Shown here in pieces: positions 15,769 to 23,710 of a stretch of DNA of 64,000 nucleotides. A program made the translations under genes and the position numbers. Position 1 is the first letter of the stretch. Every line of letters starts with the position of its first letter. Under the pieces are notes generated by a model. It ran no database searches, was not told where the DNA came from, and saw only the letters and a list, made by a program, of their open reading frames with translations. The stretch comes from Curtobacterium sp. MCBD17_032 (GTDB lineage Bacteria; Actinomycetota; Actinomycetes; Actinomycetales; Microbacteriaceae), in assembly GCF_003234855.1 (NCBI RefSeq), contig NZ_QKTO01000003.1, forward strand, positions 372,001 to 436,000, in the 5' to 3' direction.

Positions 15769-17301
15769 GTGACCGACACCCCTCGCCGCCGCCTGGTCCT
15801 GCCCGGACAGTACGGGCCGCTCTTCGACGACGGCGGACCGATGCTGGTCGTCGAGGCCCTCGAGTCGTTCACCGCGCGGCCCGTGCACCGGGCGAAGGCG
15901 CACCTGTGGCTGAGCGCCCTCCGACACCGTGTCCGCGAGCTCGGCGACCGCGCCGAGCTCGTCCGGGTGGACCGGTTCCGGGACGCACTCGACGGGCGTG
16001 CGGGCCTGCAGGTGGTGGACCCGCCGTCACGCGTCCTGCGCGGGCTGGTCCGGCGACGGTCCCCGGTCATCGAGGTGCTGCCGAGCCGGGGGTTCGTCAC
16101 GGACGAGGACGAGTTCACCGCGTGAGCGTCGAGCCGGGACGGACGGTTCCTGATGGAGGCGCACTACGAGCGGGTGCGTCGGCGCGAGGGCTGGCTCATG
16201 GACGGCGACGTGCCACTCGGCGGCGCGTTCAGCCTCGACGCGCAGAACCGACAGCCACCGCCCCGGGGTGCCACGACCCTGGGGCTCCCGGGCCCGTGGT
16301 GGCCGACCGAGGACGAGGTCGACGAGGAGGTCCGCGCCGACCTGGACCGCTGGGAGCGGGACGGCCTCGTGCGCTTCGTCGGGCGTGACGACCGACGGCG
16401 GTTCGCGGTGACGGCCGACGAGGCGCAGGCCGCGCTCGACGACTTCGTCGCGGTCCGGCTCGGCGACTTCGGCCCGTACGAGGACGCCGTGCTGACGAAC
16501 GACCGGACGATGGCGCACTCGCTGCTCAGCGTGCCGCTCAACCTCGGCGTGCTCGACCCCCGGGACGCGATCGACGCGGCGCTCCGGGCACACGAGCGGG
16601 GTGCGGCCCCGCTGGCGAGCGTCGAGGGGTTCGTCCGCCAGATCGCCGGCTGGCGCGACTACGTCTGGCACCTGTACTGGTGGCTCGGGGACGACTACGG
16701 CAGCGACGCCGGAGCCCTCGGAGCGCGACCGTCCGCCCCGGAGCCGGAGCGCGCCGCGCGCGGGCCGGCCGTCGGAGCCGGGAGGGGCCTCCCGGCCTGG
16801 TGGCGGGAGCTGGACGCGACCGAGGTGGACGCGGTCTGTCTCACCGTCGCCCTCGACGACCTCCGCGACCACGGGTGGTTGCACCACATCCAGCGGCTCA
16901 TGGTCCTCGGCAACTGGGCACTCCAGCGCGGGTACGACCCCGTGGAGCTCACCGCCTGGTTCACCGACGTGTTCGTCGACGGCACCGACTGGGTGATGCC
17001 GGCCAATGTCATCGGGATGTCCCAGCACGCCGACGGCGGCGTCGTCGCGTCGAAGCCCTACGCTGCGGGCGGTCGCTACATCGACCGGATGACCGACCAC
17101 TGCGGTGGATGTCGGTTCGACCCGACGGTGCGCCTCGGGCCGGTCGCCTGCCCGTTCACCGCCGGGTACTGGGCCTTCCTGGACCGCGCCGAGCCGGAGC
17201 TCCGCCGGAACCCGCGCATGCAGCGGCCGCTGCAGCAGATGCGCGCGATGCCGGACCGCGACCGGGTCATCGCCCAGGAGGCCACCCGCCGGATGCCCTG
17301 A
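15769..17301 (+). pseudogene. (6-4) photolyase, FeS-BCP/CryPro family, interrupted by in-frame TGA
   Basis: Read through its stop, this is a 510-residue protein with the full layout of PhrB-type iron-sulfur bacterial photolyases. The N-terminal antenna-type domain begins RRLVLPGQYGPLFDDGG; the C-terminal FAD domain has EGFVRQIAGWRDY, HHIQRLMVLGN and NVIGMSQHADGG. The four cluster cysteines are present (one in VDAVCLTVA, three in DHCGGCRFDPTVRLGPVACPF). A TGA at 16123-16125 falls between EFTA and ASSRDGRFL in the same frame. Relatives have Trp there, so one G-to-A change of TGG explains it. The downstream part could restart at ATG 16153, but it would lack the first domain. Confidence 0.85.
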
Positions 17302-17334
17302 CGAGGGCGGCCGGACGCCGGTAGGGTCGGCGAC

Positions 17335-18663
17335 GTGGCTTCGATCAACGACGCGTCCGCCGACCGCTACGAGCTCCGGGAGTTCCACCCGGGGACGGAC
17401 GACCAGGGGGCTCCGGACAGCAGGACGAAGCCGTGGATGGACGCCGTCGGCCTCGGGTTCCACGAGCCGACCGAGTCCGACGAGGCGGCAGCCCGCATGG
17501 TGGCCCACATGGTCGCCGACCAGGAGACCTTCCTCGGCGTGTACGTCCGGCAGCCCGCACCGGGGTCGGTCGACGAGACCTGGCCCGCCGGGACCTTCAC
17601 GTGGTTCCGGAAGGCCCTCAGCTGGGGCGACGGGACCGCGATCGACACGCAGGCGGTGTCCGCGGTGACCGTCCGCCCGACCGAGCGTCGGCGCGGGGTC
17701 CTCCGCCGGATGATGACGCACGCGCTCGAGCGGGGTGTCGCCGAGGGGTACGCGATGGCGTCCCTGACCGCGTCCGAGGGCACGATCTACCGACGCTTCG
17801 GGTTCGGCTGCGCCATCCGCGAGCGCGCGGTCCGCGTCCGCCGGGCCCGGGCACTCCCCTTCCTCGCCCCCACCACCGGTGTCGTCACGATGGTCCCGAC
17901 GCGGTGGCTGGCGGACGGCGTCGGCCGGGACGTGTTCGACCGGTTCCACGCCCGCACGCCGGGCTCGATGGTGCGCAACACCGGCACGTGGCCGATCGTG
18001 TTCGGCGAGATCGGTCGTGACGGTCAGAAGGCGAAGGACGTCCGCGCCGCCGTGCACCGCCCCGATGGCTCGGACGAGGTCGACGGGTACGTCACCTGGC
18101 GGGTCGTCGAGGGCAAGACCGGCGAGGACACGCGCGTCGAGGTCGTCGACCTGGTCTACGTGACCGACGAGGCCTACCTGTCGCTGTGGGAGTTCCTGCT
18201 CTCGATCGACCTGAACGACGTGGTCGTCTACGACCGCTCGCGTCTGGACGACCCGATCGTCGCAGCCGTCGCCGACAACCGCGCGTTCGACGTCGACCAC
18301 GAAGAGGACCACGTCTGGCTCCGCGTCCTGGACGTCGCCGCCGTGCTCGAGTCCCGCCCGTACGCGGTCGACGGATCGCTCACGCTCGCCGTCACGGATG
18401 CGCTCGGCCATGCGTCCGGCACGTACCGGCTCGACGTCCGGGAGGCCCGTGGCACCGTCACCCGGCTGGCCGACGACGCCGACGCGGCCGGCTCCGACAT
18501 CGCGCTGGACGTCGCCGACCTCGGCGCGGTGCTCATCGGGTCGGTGTCGCCGCAGACGCTGGCGGCGGCCGGACTGCTGCGCGCCGCCGACGAGGCGGCG
18601 CCGGTCCTGCTCCGGGCGATGCTGACGCCGCCACGGACGCCGCACGGGGTCACGTACTTCTGA
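17335..18663 (+). CDS. Eis-like GNAT family N-acetyltransferase
   Basis: A 442-residue acetyl-CoA-dependent transferase of the Eis family. The first GNAT domain carries the acetyl-CoA loop in VTVRPTERRRGVLRRMM (R/Q-x-x-G-x-G/A-like) and IYRRFGFG. A second degenerate GNAT domain and a C-terminal sterol-carrier-like domain follow. The protein ends in Phe, as in Eis proteins, where the terminal carboxylate acts in catalysis. The GTG start lies 33 bp after the photolyase pseudogene. Eis enzymes acetylate amines, including aminoglycosides; the substrate here is unknown. Confidence 0.85.
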   Translation: MASINDASADRYELREFHPGTDDQGAPDSRTKPWMDAVGLGFHEPTESDEAAARMVAHMVADQETFLGVYVRQPAPGSVDETWPAGTFTWFRKALSWGDGTAIDTQAVSAVTVRPTERRRGVLRRMMTHALERGVAEGYAMASLTASEGTIYRRFGFGCAIRERAVRVRRARALPFLAPTTGVVTMVPTRWLADGVGRDVFDRFHARTPGSMVRNTGTWPIVFGEIGRDGQKAKDVRAAVHRPDGSDEVDGYVTWRVVEGKTGEDTRVEVVDLVYVTDEAYLSLWEFLLSIDLNDVVVYDRSRLDDPIVAAVADNRAFDVDHEEDHVWLRVLDVAAVLESRPYAVDGSLTLAVTDALGHASGTYRLDVREARGTVTRLADDADAAGSDIALDVADLGAVLIGSVSPQTLAAAGLLRAADEAAPVLLRAMLTPPRTPHGVTYF

Positions 18664-18669
18664 CGGCGC

Positions 18670-18706
18670 CCTGGTCCGTCGTGGCGCGAGCCGACTGCGG
18701 ACCAGG
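18670..18706. terminator. Weak convergent hairpin
   Basis: CCTGGTCCG (18670-18678) pairs perfectly with CGGACCAGG (18698-18706) around a 19-nt loop. It is the only hairpin between the convergent Eis-like gene and the QPYG-repeat gene. Confidence 0.4.
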
Positions 18707-18728
18707 ACACCCGACGACCGTCGACGGC

Positions 18729-19649
18729 TCAGCGGTCGAAGAAGTCGCCGATCCCGGGCCACTGGAAGCCCTCGCCGAGGTTCCCGACCTGGTCGCCGAG
18801 CCCGCCGAGTGCCTGCTCGCCCTGGGCGGCGACACCCTCGACGCTGCCGCCGAGATCACCGAGCCCGCCGCCGACGGTGTCGCCCAGGCTGGACGCGACG
18901 CCCTCGAAGTCGACGCCGAGGTCCGCCGCCTGCGCGAGCACCGGTCCCGCTGCCGCGCTGAGGACCGCGCCGCCCGCGACCGCCACCGCGAGTCCGCCGA
19001 CCGCGAGTGCTCCGCCACCGATCGCGGTGCCGGCGAGGACCTTCCGCATCGTCCCCGGCCGGCTCGTCTCCCCCCGGGTCGCGGCCCTCGCCAGGCCCGC
19101 CGGGGACGCGTCGGTCGACCGGTCGTGCTGCGGGACCTCGGCGTTGAGACGCTGGAGGACCTGCTGGCGCTGCTCCGGGGTCAGGCGAGCGAAGGCGTCG
19201 TGGTGCGCCTGCTCCAGACGCTCGGGGTCCGCCGTCTTCAGCAGGTAGTCGTACTTGGCGATCGCCACGCGGTCGGCGTCGGTCGACGGCGTGCGTCCGG
19301 GTCGGCCACCGTTCTGCTGCGGCTGTCCGTGCGGCTGCTGTCCGTACGGCTGCTGTCCGTACGGCTGCTGTCCGTACGGCTGCTGTCCGTACGGCTGCTG
19401 CTGCTGCGGCGGCTGCCGCGCGGGGTCGTGTCCGCCACGATCGTCGCCGGTCAACTTGTCCGCGGCCGTCCGGACCAGCCCGCGCCAATCTGTGCCACCG
19501 GACCGTCCGGGCTGCCGGTACTGCTGCATGCCGCCGGACTGCCGGGAACCGCCCTGGTTCCCGGAGCCGGGCTGCTGGCCGGATCGCTTCTGGAGTTGCT
19601 TGTCGATGACCTTCGAGGCCATGCCGAGGATGCGGTTCAGGTTCGCCAT
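18729..19649 (-). CDS. QPYG-repeat protein with C-terminal hydrophobic segment
   Basis: A 306-residue protein. The N-terminal 40 residues (NLNRILGMASKVIDKQLQKRSG) are likely helical. They are followed by a low-complexity Gln/Gly/Tyr region with five QQPYG-type repeats, a helical block (AKYDYLLKTADPERLEQAHHDAFARLTPEQRQQVL, about 130-170), a glycine/alanine hydrophobic segment (about 205-245) and a gly-rich tail. The middle block recurs in many actinobacterial proteins of unknown function. The start at 19647-19649 follows AAAGG. It lies downstream, on the same strand, of a structured intergenic segment. Confidence 0.7.
   Translation of the reverse strand: MANLNRILGMASKVIDKQLQKRSGQQPGSGNQGGSRQSGGMQQYRQPGRSGGTDWRGLVRTAADKLTGDDRGGHDPARQPPQQQQPYGQQPYGQQPYGQQPYGQQPHGQPQQNGGRPGRTPSTDADRVAIAKYDYLLKTADPERLEQAHHDAFARLTPEQRQQVLQRLNAEVPQHDRSTDASPAGLARAATRGETSRPGTMRKVLAGTAIGGGALAVGGLAVAVAGGAVLSAAAGPVLAQAADLGVDFEGVASSLGDTVGGGLGDLGGSVEGVAAQGEQALGGLGDQVGNLGEGFQWPGIGDFFDR
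19321..19395 (-). repeat. 15-bp coding repeat (QQPYG units)
   Basis: Five consecutive 15-bp units inside the gene above; four are identical (TGCTGTCCGTACGGC on the plus strand, 19336-19395) and one is diverged (19321-19335). The identity at nucleotide level points to recent expansion. Confidence 0.9.
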
Positions 19650-19821
19650 GCCTGACCTTTGCGTCCTCACATGTGCGCGCACAGCACGACGCCGGTGCGT
19701 GGACGGTGCACTCCCCCGACATCCCCTGTGAGTGTCGCAGACGAAGGACCGACGTCGATCTGGAATACGTGTATCACGCCGGTGGGCTGGACCTCAAGCG
19801 CGCCACCGCCGGAGCGTGCTC

Positions 19822-19969
19822 AGGGCGAACGGCGAAGCCCGGGACTGCAGCAACAGTCCCGGGCTTCAGTTCGCTCTCCGAGTGGAGGGCCAGGGGAACA
19901 CACACTTCCCCGAGTTCAGCACTCGGGAGCAAGTGTAGCCGAGCCCGCTCGGCGACACACCCCTGGCCC
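19822..19969. ncRNA. Candidate structured RNA: long hairpin plus three-way junction
   Basis: Part 1 is a hairpin: 19822-19830 pairs with 19869-19877 (9 bp, one G-U), continuing as a perfect 14-bp stem 19834-19847 with 19854-19867 and a 6-nt loop. Part 2 is a closed three-way junction: outer stem 19887-19896 with 19960-19969 (10 bp); first branch 19902-19907 with 19931-19936 plus 19909-19915 with 19921-19927; second branch 19938-19943 with 19948-19953. All pairs are perfect apart from the one wobble. No known RNA family was recognised and the strand is undecided. No convincing protein-coding frame explains the region. Confidence 0.5.
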
Positions 19970-20012
19970 GACGCTCCTCGTGTCCGCCGGCGATGACACC
20001 AGGAGGTCCTCC

Positions 20013-20126
20013 ATGTCGCACGACGCCGAGCGCCGGCCCAGGCGTCAGGTCCCGTGGCTGGGGATCGCGAGCTTGCTCGTGACACTCGCCCGGTTCCTGC
20101 GCGACCTGCGCCGCACGGGCCAGTGA
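20013..20126 (+). CDS. 37-residue hypothetical small protein
   Basis: A short ORF with a strong ribosome site (AGGAGGTCCTCC) directly before its ATG. It encodes SHDAERRPRRQ, a hydrophobic helix (VPWLGIASLLVTLARFL) and a basic end (RDLRRTGQ), so it may be a small membrane-associated peptide. A perfect 12-bp hairpin terminator starts 8 bp after the stop. Together with the ribosome site, this argues for a real transcript. It lies just downstream of the structured segment at 19822-19969. Confidence 0.55.
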   Translation: MSHDAERRPRRQVPWLGIASLLVTLARFLRDLRRTGQ

Positions 20127-20133
20127 CACGGGT

Positions 20134-20162
20134 GCCCCGCACCGCATCCAGCGGTGCGGGGC
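20134..20162. terminator. Bidirectional hairpin terminator
   Basis: A perfect 12-bp stem, 20134-20145 with 20151-20162 (GCCCCGCACCGC arm), and a 5-nt loop, between the small plus-strand ORF and the convergent alditol oxidase gene. Confidence 0.75.
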
Positions 20163-20187
20163 GCTCCGGTCCGATGCGCCGTGCGCG

Positions 20188-21468
20188 CTAGCCGAGCACG
20201 CGCTCCAGGAACGGGTTGCGGAACCGGCCCTGCGGGTCGAGGTCCCGCGCGAGTGCCGCGAACGCCCCGAGCTGCGGGTACACCTGGTGCAGGCGCTCCG
20301 GCGTGGACGCGGTGACCTTCCCCCAGTGCGGGCGGGGAGCGAACGGCGCGAGGGCGTTCTCGATGAGGGGCAGCGCGACGGCCACGTCCTCGGTCTGCCG
20401 ACGGAACGTGAAGTGGAACGCGACCGAGTCCTGTCCCGAGCTCGGCGCGAGCCAGGCGTCGTCGGCCGCGATGCGTCGGATCTCGGACACGAAGAGCACC
20501 GGCGCGATGGCCTCCCCGATGCCGCGGAGCGCCTGGATCGCCGGCACTGCGTCCGTCGCGGCGACCATGTACTCCGCCTGGATCTCCTCGCCGGCCGACG
20601 GCGTGAACGACGACCGGAAGTGCGGCAGGCGCTCGTGCCAGGGTCCGGGGACGCCGCCCTGCTCGGTGACGCCCGCGGTCTCGCTGCCCGGCACGGGGTG
20701 GATCGGTTCGGCGCCGGCGACGGCCCCGAGTGCGGCGAGGTCGACGGCCGCGTCGTCCCGGTCCTCACGCCGCTTCGTCCAGATCTGCCGGATGCCGTCG
20801 GCGGTGTACCCGGTGAACATGCTGACGCTGTACCCGGCCGACATGATCTGCTCGAACTGCGCGTCGACGACGTCCCAGCCGAGGCCGGTGTGCACGGTCT
20901 GGGCGACGCGGTAGGTCGGTTCGATGGCGAGGTGCACCGCGACGACGACACCGAGCGCGCCGAGGGCCACCCGGTGCGCGTCGAGCCGCGGGTCGTCCGC
21001 CCCGACCACCTCGATCTCGCCAGAGGCCCGGACGATCTCGACCCCGACGACCGACTGCGCCAACGAGGCGTTGCCGACGCCGGAGCCGTGGGTGCCCGTC
21101 GCGACGGCACCGGCGACCGAGATGTGCGGCAGGGAGGCGAGGTTCGCGAGCGCCCAGCCACGGGCCTCCAGGCCGACGGCCACCTGCGCGTGCGTGAGAC
21201 CGGCGGCGACGCGCGCCACGCGCCGCTCGCCGTCCACGTCGAGTTCGGGCGGGAGGCCCGTGAGCGTCACCTGCACCGCGTCGGTGTCGGCGATGGTGTT
21301 GAACGAGTGCCGCGACCCGAGCGCCGTCAGGCGCGGGGTCGACGCCACCAGCTGCTGGAGCTCGGCCACCGTCGTCGGCTCCGCCAGACGACTGGCCGAG
21401 TACGTGACGTTCCCGGACCAGTTGGTGCGGACAGCTGCGGAGGTGTCGTCGGTGATCACGTCGCTCAT
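20188..21468 (-). CDS. Alditol (xylitol) oxidase, FAD-dependent
   Basis: A 426-residue flavoprotein of the vanillyl-alcohol-oxidase fold, closely resembling Streptomyces AldO along its length. The FAD-linking segment LPHISVAGAVATGTHGSGVGN contains the histidine that carries covalent FAD in AldO. Further AldO landmarks are VPGPWHERLPHFRSSFTP, IQAEYMVA and FAPRPHWGKV. AldO oxidises the terminal alcohol of alditols to an aldose and makes H2O2. It lies 20 bp after araA on the same strand, so it is probably the last gene of the arabinose operon, perhaps converting arabitol to arabinose (inference). Confidence 0.87.
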   Translation of the reverse strand: MSDVITDDTSAAVRTNWSGNVTYSASRLAEPTTVAELQQLVASTPRLTALGSRHSFNTIADTDAVQVTLTGLPPELDVDGERRVARVAAGLTHAQVAVGLEARGWALANLASLPHISVAGAVATGTHGSGVGNASLAQSVVGVEIVRASGEIEVVGADDPRLDAHRVALGALGVVVAVHLAIEPTYRVAQTVHTGLGWDVVDAQFEQIMSAGYSVSMFTGYTADGIRQIWTKRREDRDDAAVDLAALGAVAGAEPIHPVPGSETAGVTEQGGVPGPWHERLPHFRSSFTPSAGEEIQAEYMVAATDAVPAIQALRGIGEAIAPVLFVSEIRRIAADDAWLAPSSGQDSVAFHFTFRRQTEDVAVALPLIENALAPFAPRPHWGKVTASTPERLHQVYPQLGAFAALARDLDPQGRFRNPFLERVLG

Positions 21469-21488
21469 GCTAGGCCTCCCGACCCGAC

Positions 21489-23012
21489 TCAGAAGCCCCG
21501 GTCGAGCCGGTGCCAGGTCTGCTGCGTGCGGACCTCGTCGCGGAAGCCGCGCAGCGTGGTGTGCTCGTCGATGACCAGGAACTCGGTGCCGATCATGGTG
21601 GCGAGGTCCTCGACCACCTGGATGCCGACGGCGGTCGTCATCACGGTGTGGTGCGCGGCACCGGCGGTGAGCCAGGCCTCCGCGGACACCGGGAAGGACG
21701 GCTGCGGCTCCCAGACGGCACGGCCGACGGGCAGGTTCGGCAGCGCCTCGGTCGGCTCGACGACCTCGACGACGTTCGCGGTGAGGCGGAAGCCGTCGCG
21801 GGTGTCCGACAGTGCGGCGACCACGGCGGGCCCGGCGTCGGCCGTGAAGACCAGGCGCACCGGGTCGTCCTTGCCGCCGATGCCGAGCGGGTGGATCTCG
21901 AGCGTCGGGGTGGACGCGGTCAAGGTCGGCGAGACCTCGAGCATGTGCGCGCCGAGGATCTTCTCCGCGCCCGGGGTGAGGTCGTACGTGTAGTCCTCCA
22001 TGAGCGAGGCACCACCGGGGAGCCCGGCGCCGGCGACGTTCATCGCGCGGACGAGGACGGCGGTCTTCCAGTCGCCCTCGGCGCCGAAGCCGTACCCGTC
22101 GGCCATGAGCCGCTGGACCGCGAGGCCGGGCAGCTGCTTGAGGGTGCCGAGGTCCTCGAAGTTCGTGGTGAACGCGGCGGACCCGTTCGCGGTGAGGAGG
22201 GCACGGAGGCCGAGTTCGATCGCGGCGCCGTCGCGGAGGGACTGACGACGCTCGCCGCCGTCCCGCAGCTCCGGGACGAGGTCGTAGGCGGCGTCGTACT
22301 CGGCGACGAGCGCGTCGACCGTCGCGGTGTCGGCGGTCGCGGTGTCGACGGCCGCGACGAGGTCGTTGACGCCCCACGTGTTGACCTGCACGCCGAGCTC
22401 GATCTCGGCCTCGGTCTTGTCGCCCTCGGTGACGGCGACGTACCGCATGTTGTCGCCGAAGCGGGTGAGCTTGAGCTGGCGGATCGCGGCGGCACCGGCC
22501 GCGGCGCGCGACCAGTCGGACACCCGCTGCTGCACGCGCGGGTCGGACACGTGGCCGACGGCGGTGGCGTGCCGGACACCCATGCGGGCCAGGGCGTACC
22601 CGAACTCACGGTCACCGTGCGCTGCCTGGTTGAGGTTCATGAAGTCGAAGTCGATGTCCGCCCAGGGCAGCGCGACGTTCGCCTGCGTGTGCAGGTGCAG
22701 CAGCGGCTTGGTCAGGGCGTTGAGGCCGCTGATCCACATCTTCGCCGGGCTGAACGTGTGCATCCAGGTCGTGACGCCGATCACCTTGTCATCGGCGCTC
22801 GCCTCGATGAGGGCGCGACGGATGCCGTCGGCGTCCTTGAGCACGGGCTTCCACACGAGCGTGACGGGCACGTGCGGCGCCAGTTCGGCGTGCACGGCAC
22901 GGCTCTGCTCCTCGACCTGGCGGAGGGTCTCCTCGCCGTACAGGCCCTGCGACCCGGTGAGGAACCACACCTCGTAGCCGTCGAGGGTCGTCTGGGGGTC
23001 CACCTGCGTCAT
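21489..23012 (-). CDS. araA: L-arabinose isomerase
   Basis: A 507-residue cytoplasmic isomerase that converts L-arabinose to L-ribulose using Mn2+. The typical start [12 protein letters not shown] is present, as are the metal-ligand regions (FTTNFEDLG and [15 protein letters not shown] supply glutamates; [10 protein letters not shown] supplies histidine). Length matches the family (about 500). The ATG at 23010-23012 overlaps the araD stop by 4 bp (ATGA) and follows GAAGGAGCC. It is the third gene of araB-araD-araA. Confidence 0.96.
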   Translation of the reverse strand: MTQVDPQTTLDGYEVWFLTGSQGLYGEETLRQVEEQSRAVHAELAPHVPVTLVWKPVLKDADGIRRALIEASADDKVIGVTTWMHTFSPAKMWISGLNALTKPLLHLHTQANVALPWADIDFDFMNLNQAAHGDREFGYALARMGVRHATAVGHVSDPRVQQRVSDWSRAAAGAAAIRQLKLTRFGDNMRYVAVTEGDKTEAEIELGVQVNTWGVNDLVAAVDTATADTATVDALVAEYDAAYDLVPELRDGGERRQSLRDGAAIELGLRALLTANGSAAFTTNFEDLGTLKQLPGLAVQRLMADGYGFGAEGDWKTAVLVRAMNVAGAGLPGGASLMEDYTYDLTPGAEKILGAHMLEVSPTLTASTPTLEIHPLGIGGKDDPVRLVFTADAGPAVVAALSDTRDGFRLTANVVEVVEPTEALPNLPVGRAVWEPQPSFPVSAEAWLTAGAAHHTVMTTAVGIQVVEDLATMIGTEFLVIDEHTTLRGFRDEVRTQQTWHRLDRGF

Positions 23013-23710
23013 CGCATGGCTCCTTCGGGGTTCTGTCCGTAGACGTTCTGGTACCGGTCGAACAACCGGTCGATGTTGTCCTGCGCGATCGGGACGAGCT
23101 CGCCGCCCTGCTTCGCGATGTGCACGGTGCGGGCGACGTCCTCGCACATCACCGCGGCCTTGACGGCGTCCTTCGCGTCCTTGCCGATCGTGAAGACGCC
23201 GTGGTTCTGCATGAGCACCGCACGGGAGCGGTGTCCCGACAGGGTCTCGACGATGCCGCGGCCGATGGTGTCGTCGCCGATGATCGCGAACGGGCCGACC
23301 GGGATCGGTCCGCCGAACTCGTCCGCCATCGCGGTGATGACGCACGGGATCGCCTCGGCCCGGGCGGCCCAGGCGGTGGCGTACGTCGAGTGGGTGTGCA
23401 CGACGCCGTTCACCTCCGGCATGTTCCGGTACACGTAGGCGTGCGCGGCGGTGTCGCTCGACGGGCCGTGGGCGTTGTCCCAGCCGTCGGCGGGCACGCC
23501 GTCGAGGGTGCAGACGACCTGGTTCTCGGGCGCGAGGTCCTCGCTGACGACCCCGCTCGGCTTGATCACGAAGAGGTCGGTGCCGGGCACGCGCTCGGAG
23601 ACGTTGCCGCCGGTCCAGATCACCAGGCCGTAGCGGACGAGCTCGCCGTGCAGGCGGGCCACACGCTCGCGCGCTGCGGCCACGGCCGCTCGGGTGGTGT
23701 CGTCGGTCAT
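23009..23710 (-). CDS. araD: L-ribulose-5-phosphate 4-epimerase
   Basis: A 233-residue class II aldolase-fold epimerase that converts L-ribulose 5-phosphate to D-xylulose 5-phosphate, the entry to the pentose phosphate pathway. The zinc site is seen in [14 protein letters not shown] and QNHGVFTIG. Substrate-phosphate segments are GGNVSER and KPSGV. It overlaps araB upstream and araA downstream by 4 bp each (ATGA), so the three genes are translationally coupled. Confidence 0.95.
   Translation of the reverse strand: MTDDTTRAAVAAARERVARLHGELVRYGLVIWTGGNVSERVPGTDLFVIKPSGVVSEDLAPENQVVCTLDGVPADGWDNAHGPSSDTAAHAYVYRNMPEVNGVVHTHSTYATAWAARAEAIPCVITAMADEFGGPIPVGPFAIIGDDTIGRGIVETLSGHRSRAVLMQNHGVFTIGKDAKDAVKAAVMCEDVARTVHIAKQGGELVPIAQDNIDRLFDRYQNVYGQNPEGAMR

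Noticed and set aside
16123-16125. TGA read as selenocysteine or as a frameshift site in the photolyase
   Set aside because: Relatives have Trp, not Cys or Sec, at the position and no SECIS-like hairpin was recognised just downstream; both halves share one frame, so no indel is needed.
16027-18762. A minus-strand open frame of 911 codons antisense to the photolyase pseudogene and Eis-like gene
   Set aside because: It is Arg/Asp/Val-rich with no domain character and lies opposite clear family genes; long antisense frames are expected in very GC-rich DNA.
19822-19969. Structured segment considered as tmRNA, SRP RNA or a known riboswitch
   Set aside because: No CCA end or tag reading frame, no GGAAGG-type SRP loop, and no recognised aptamer consensus.
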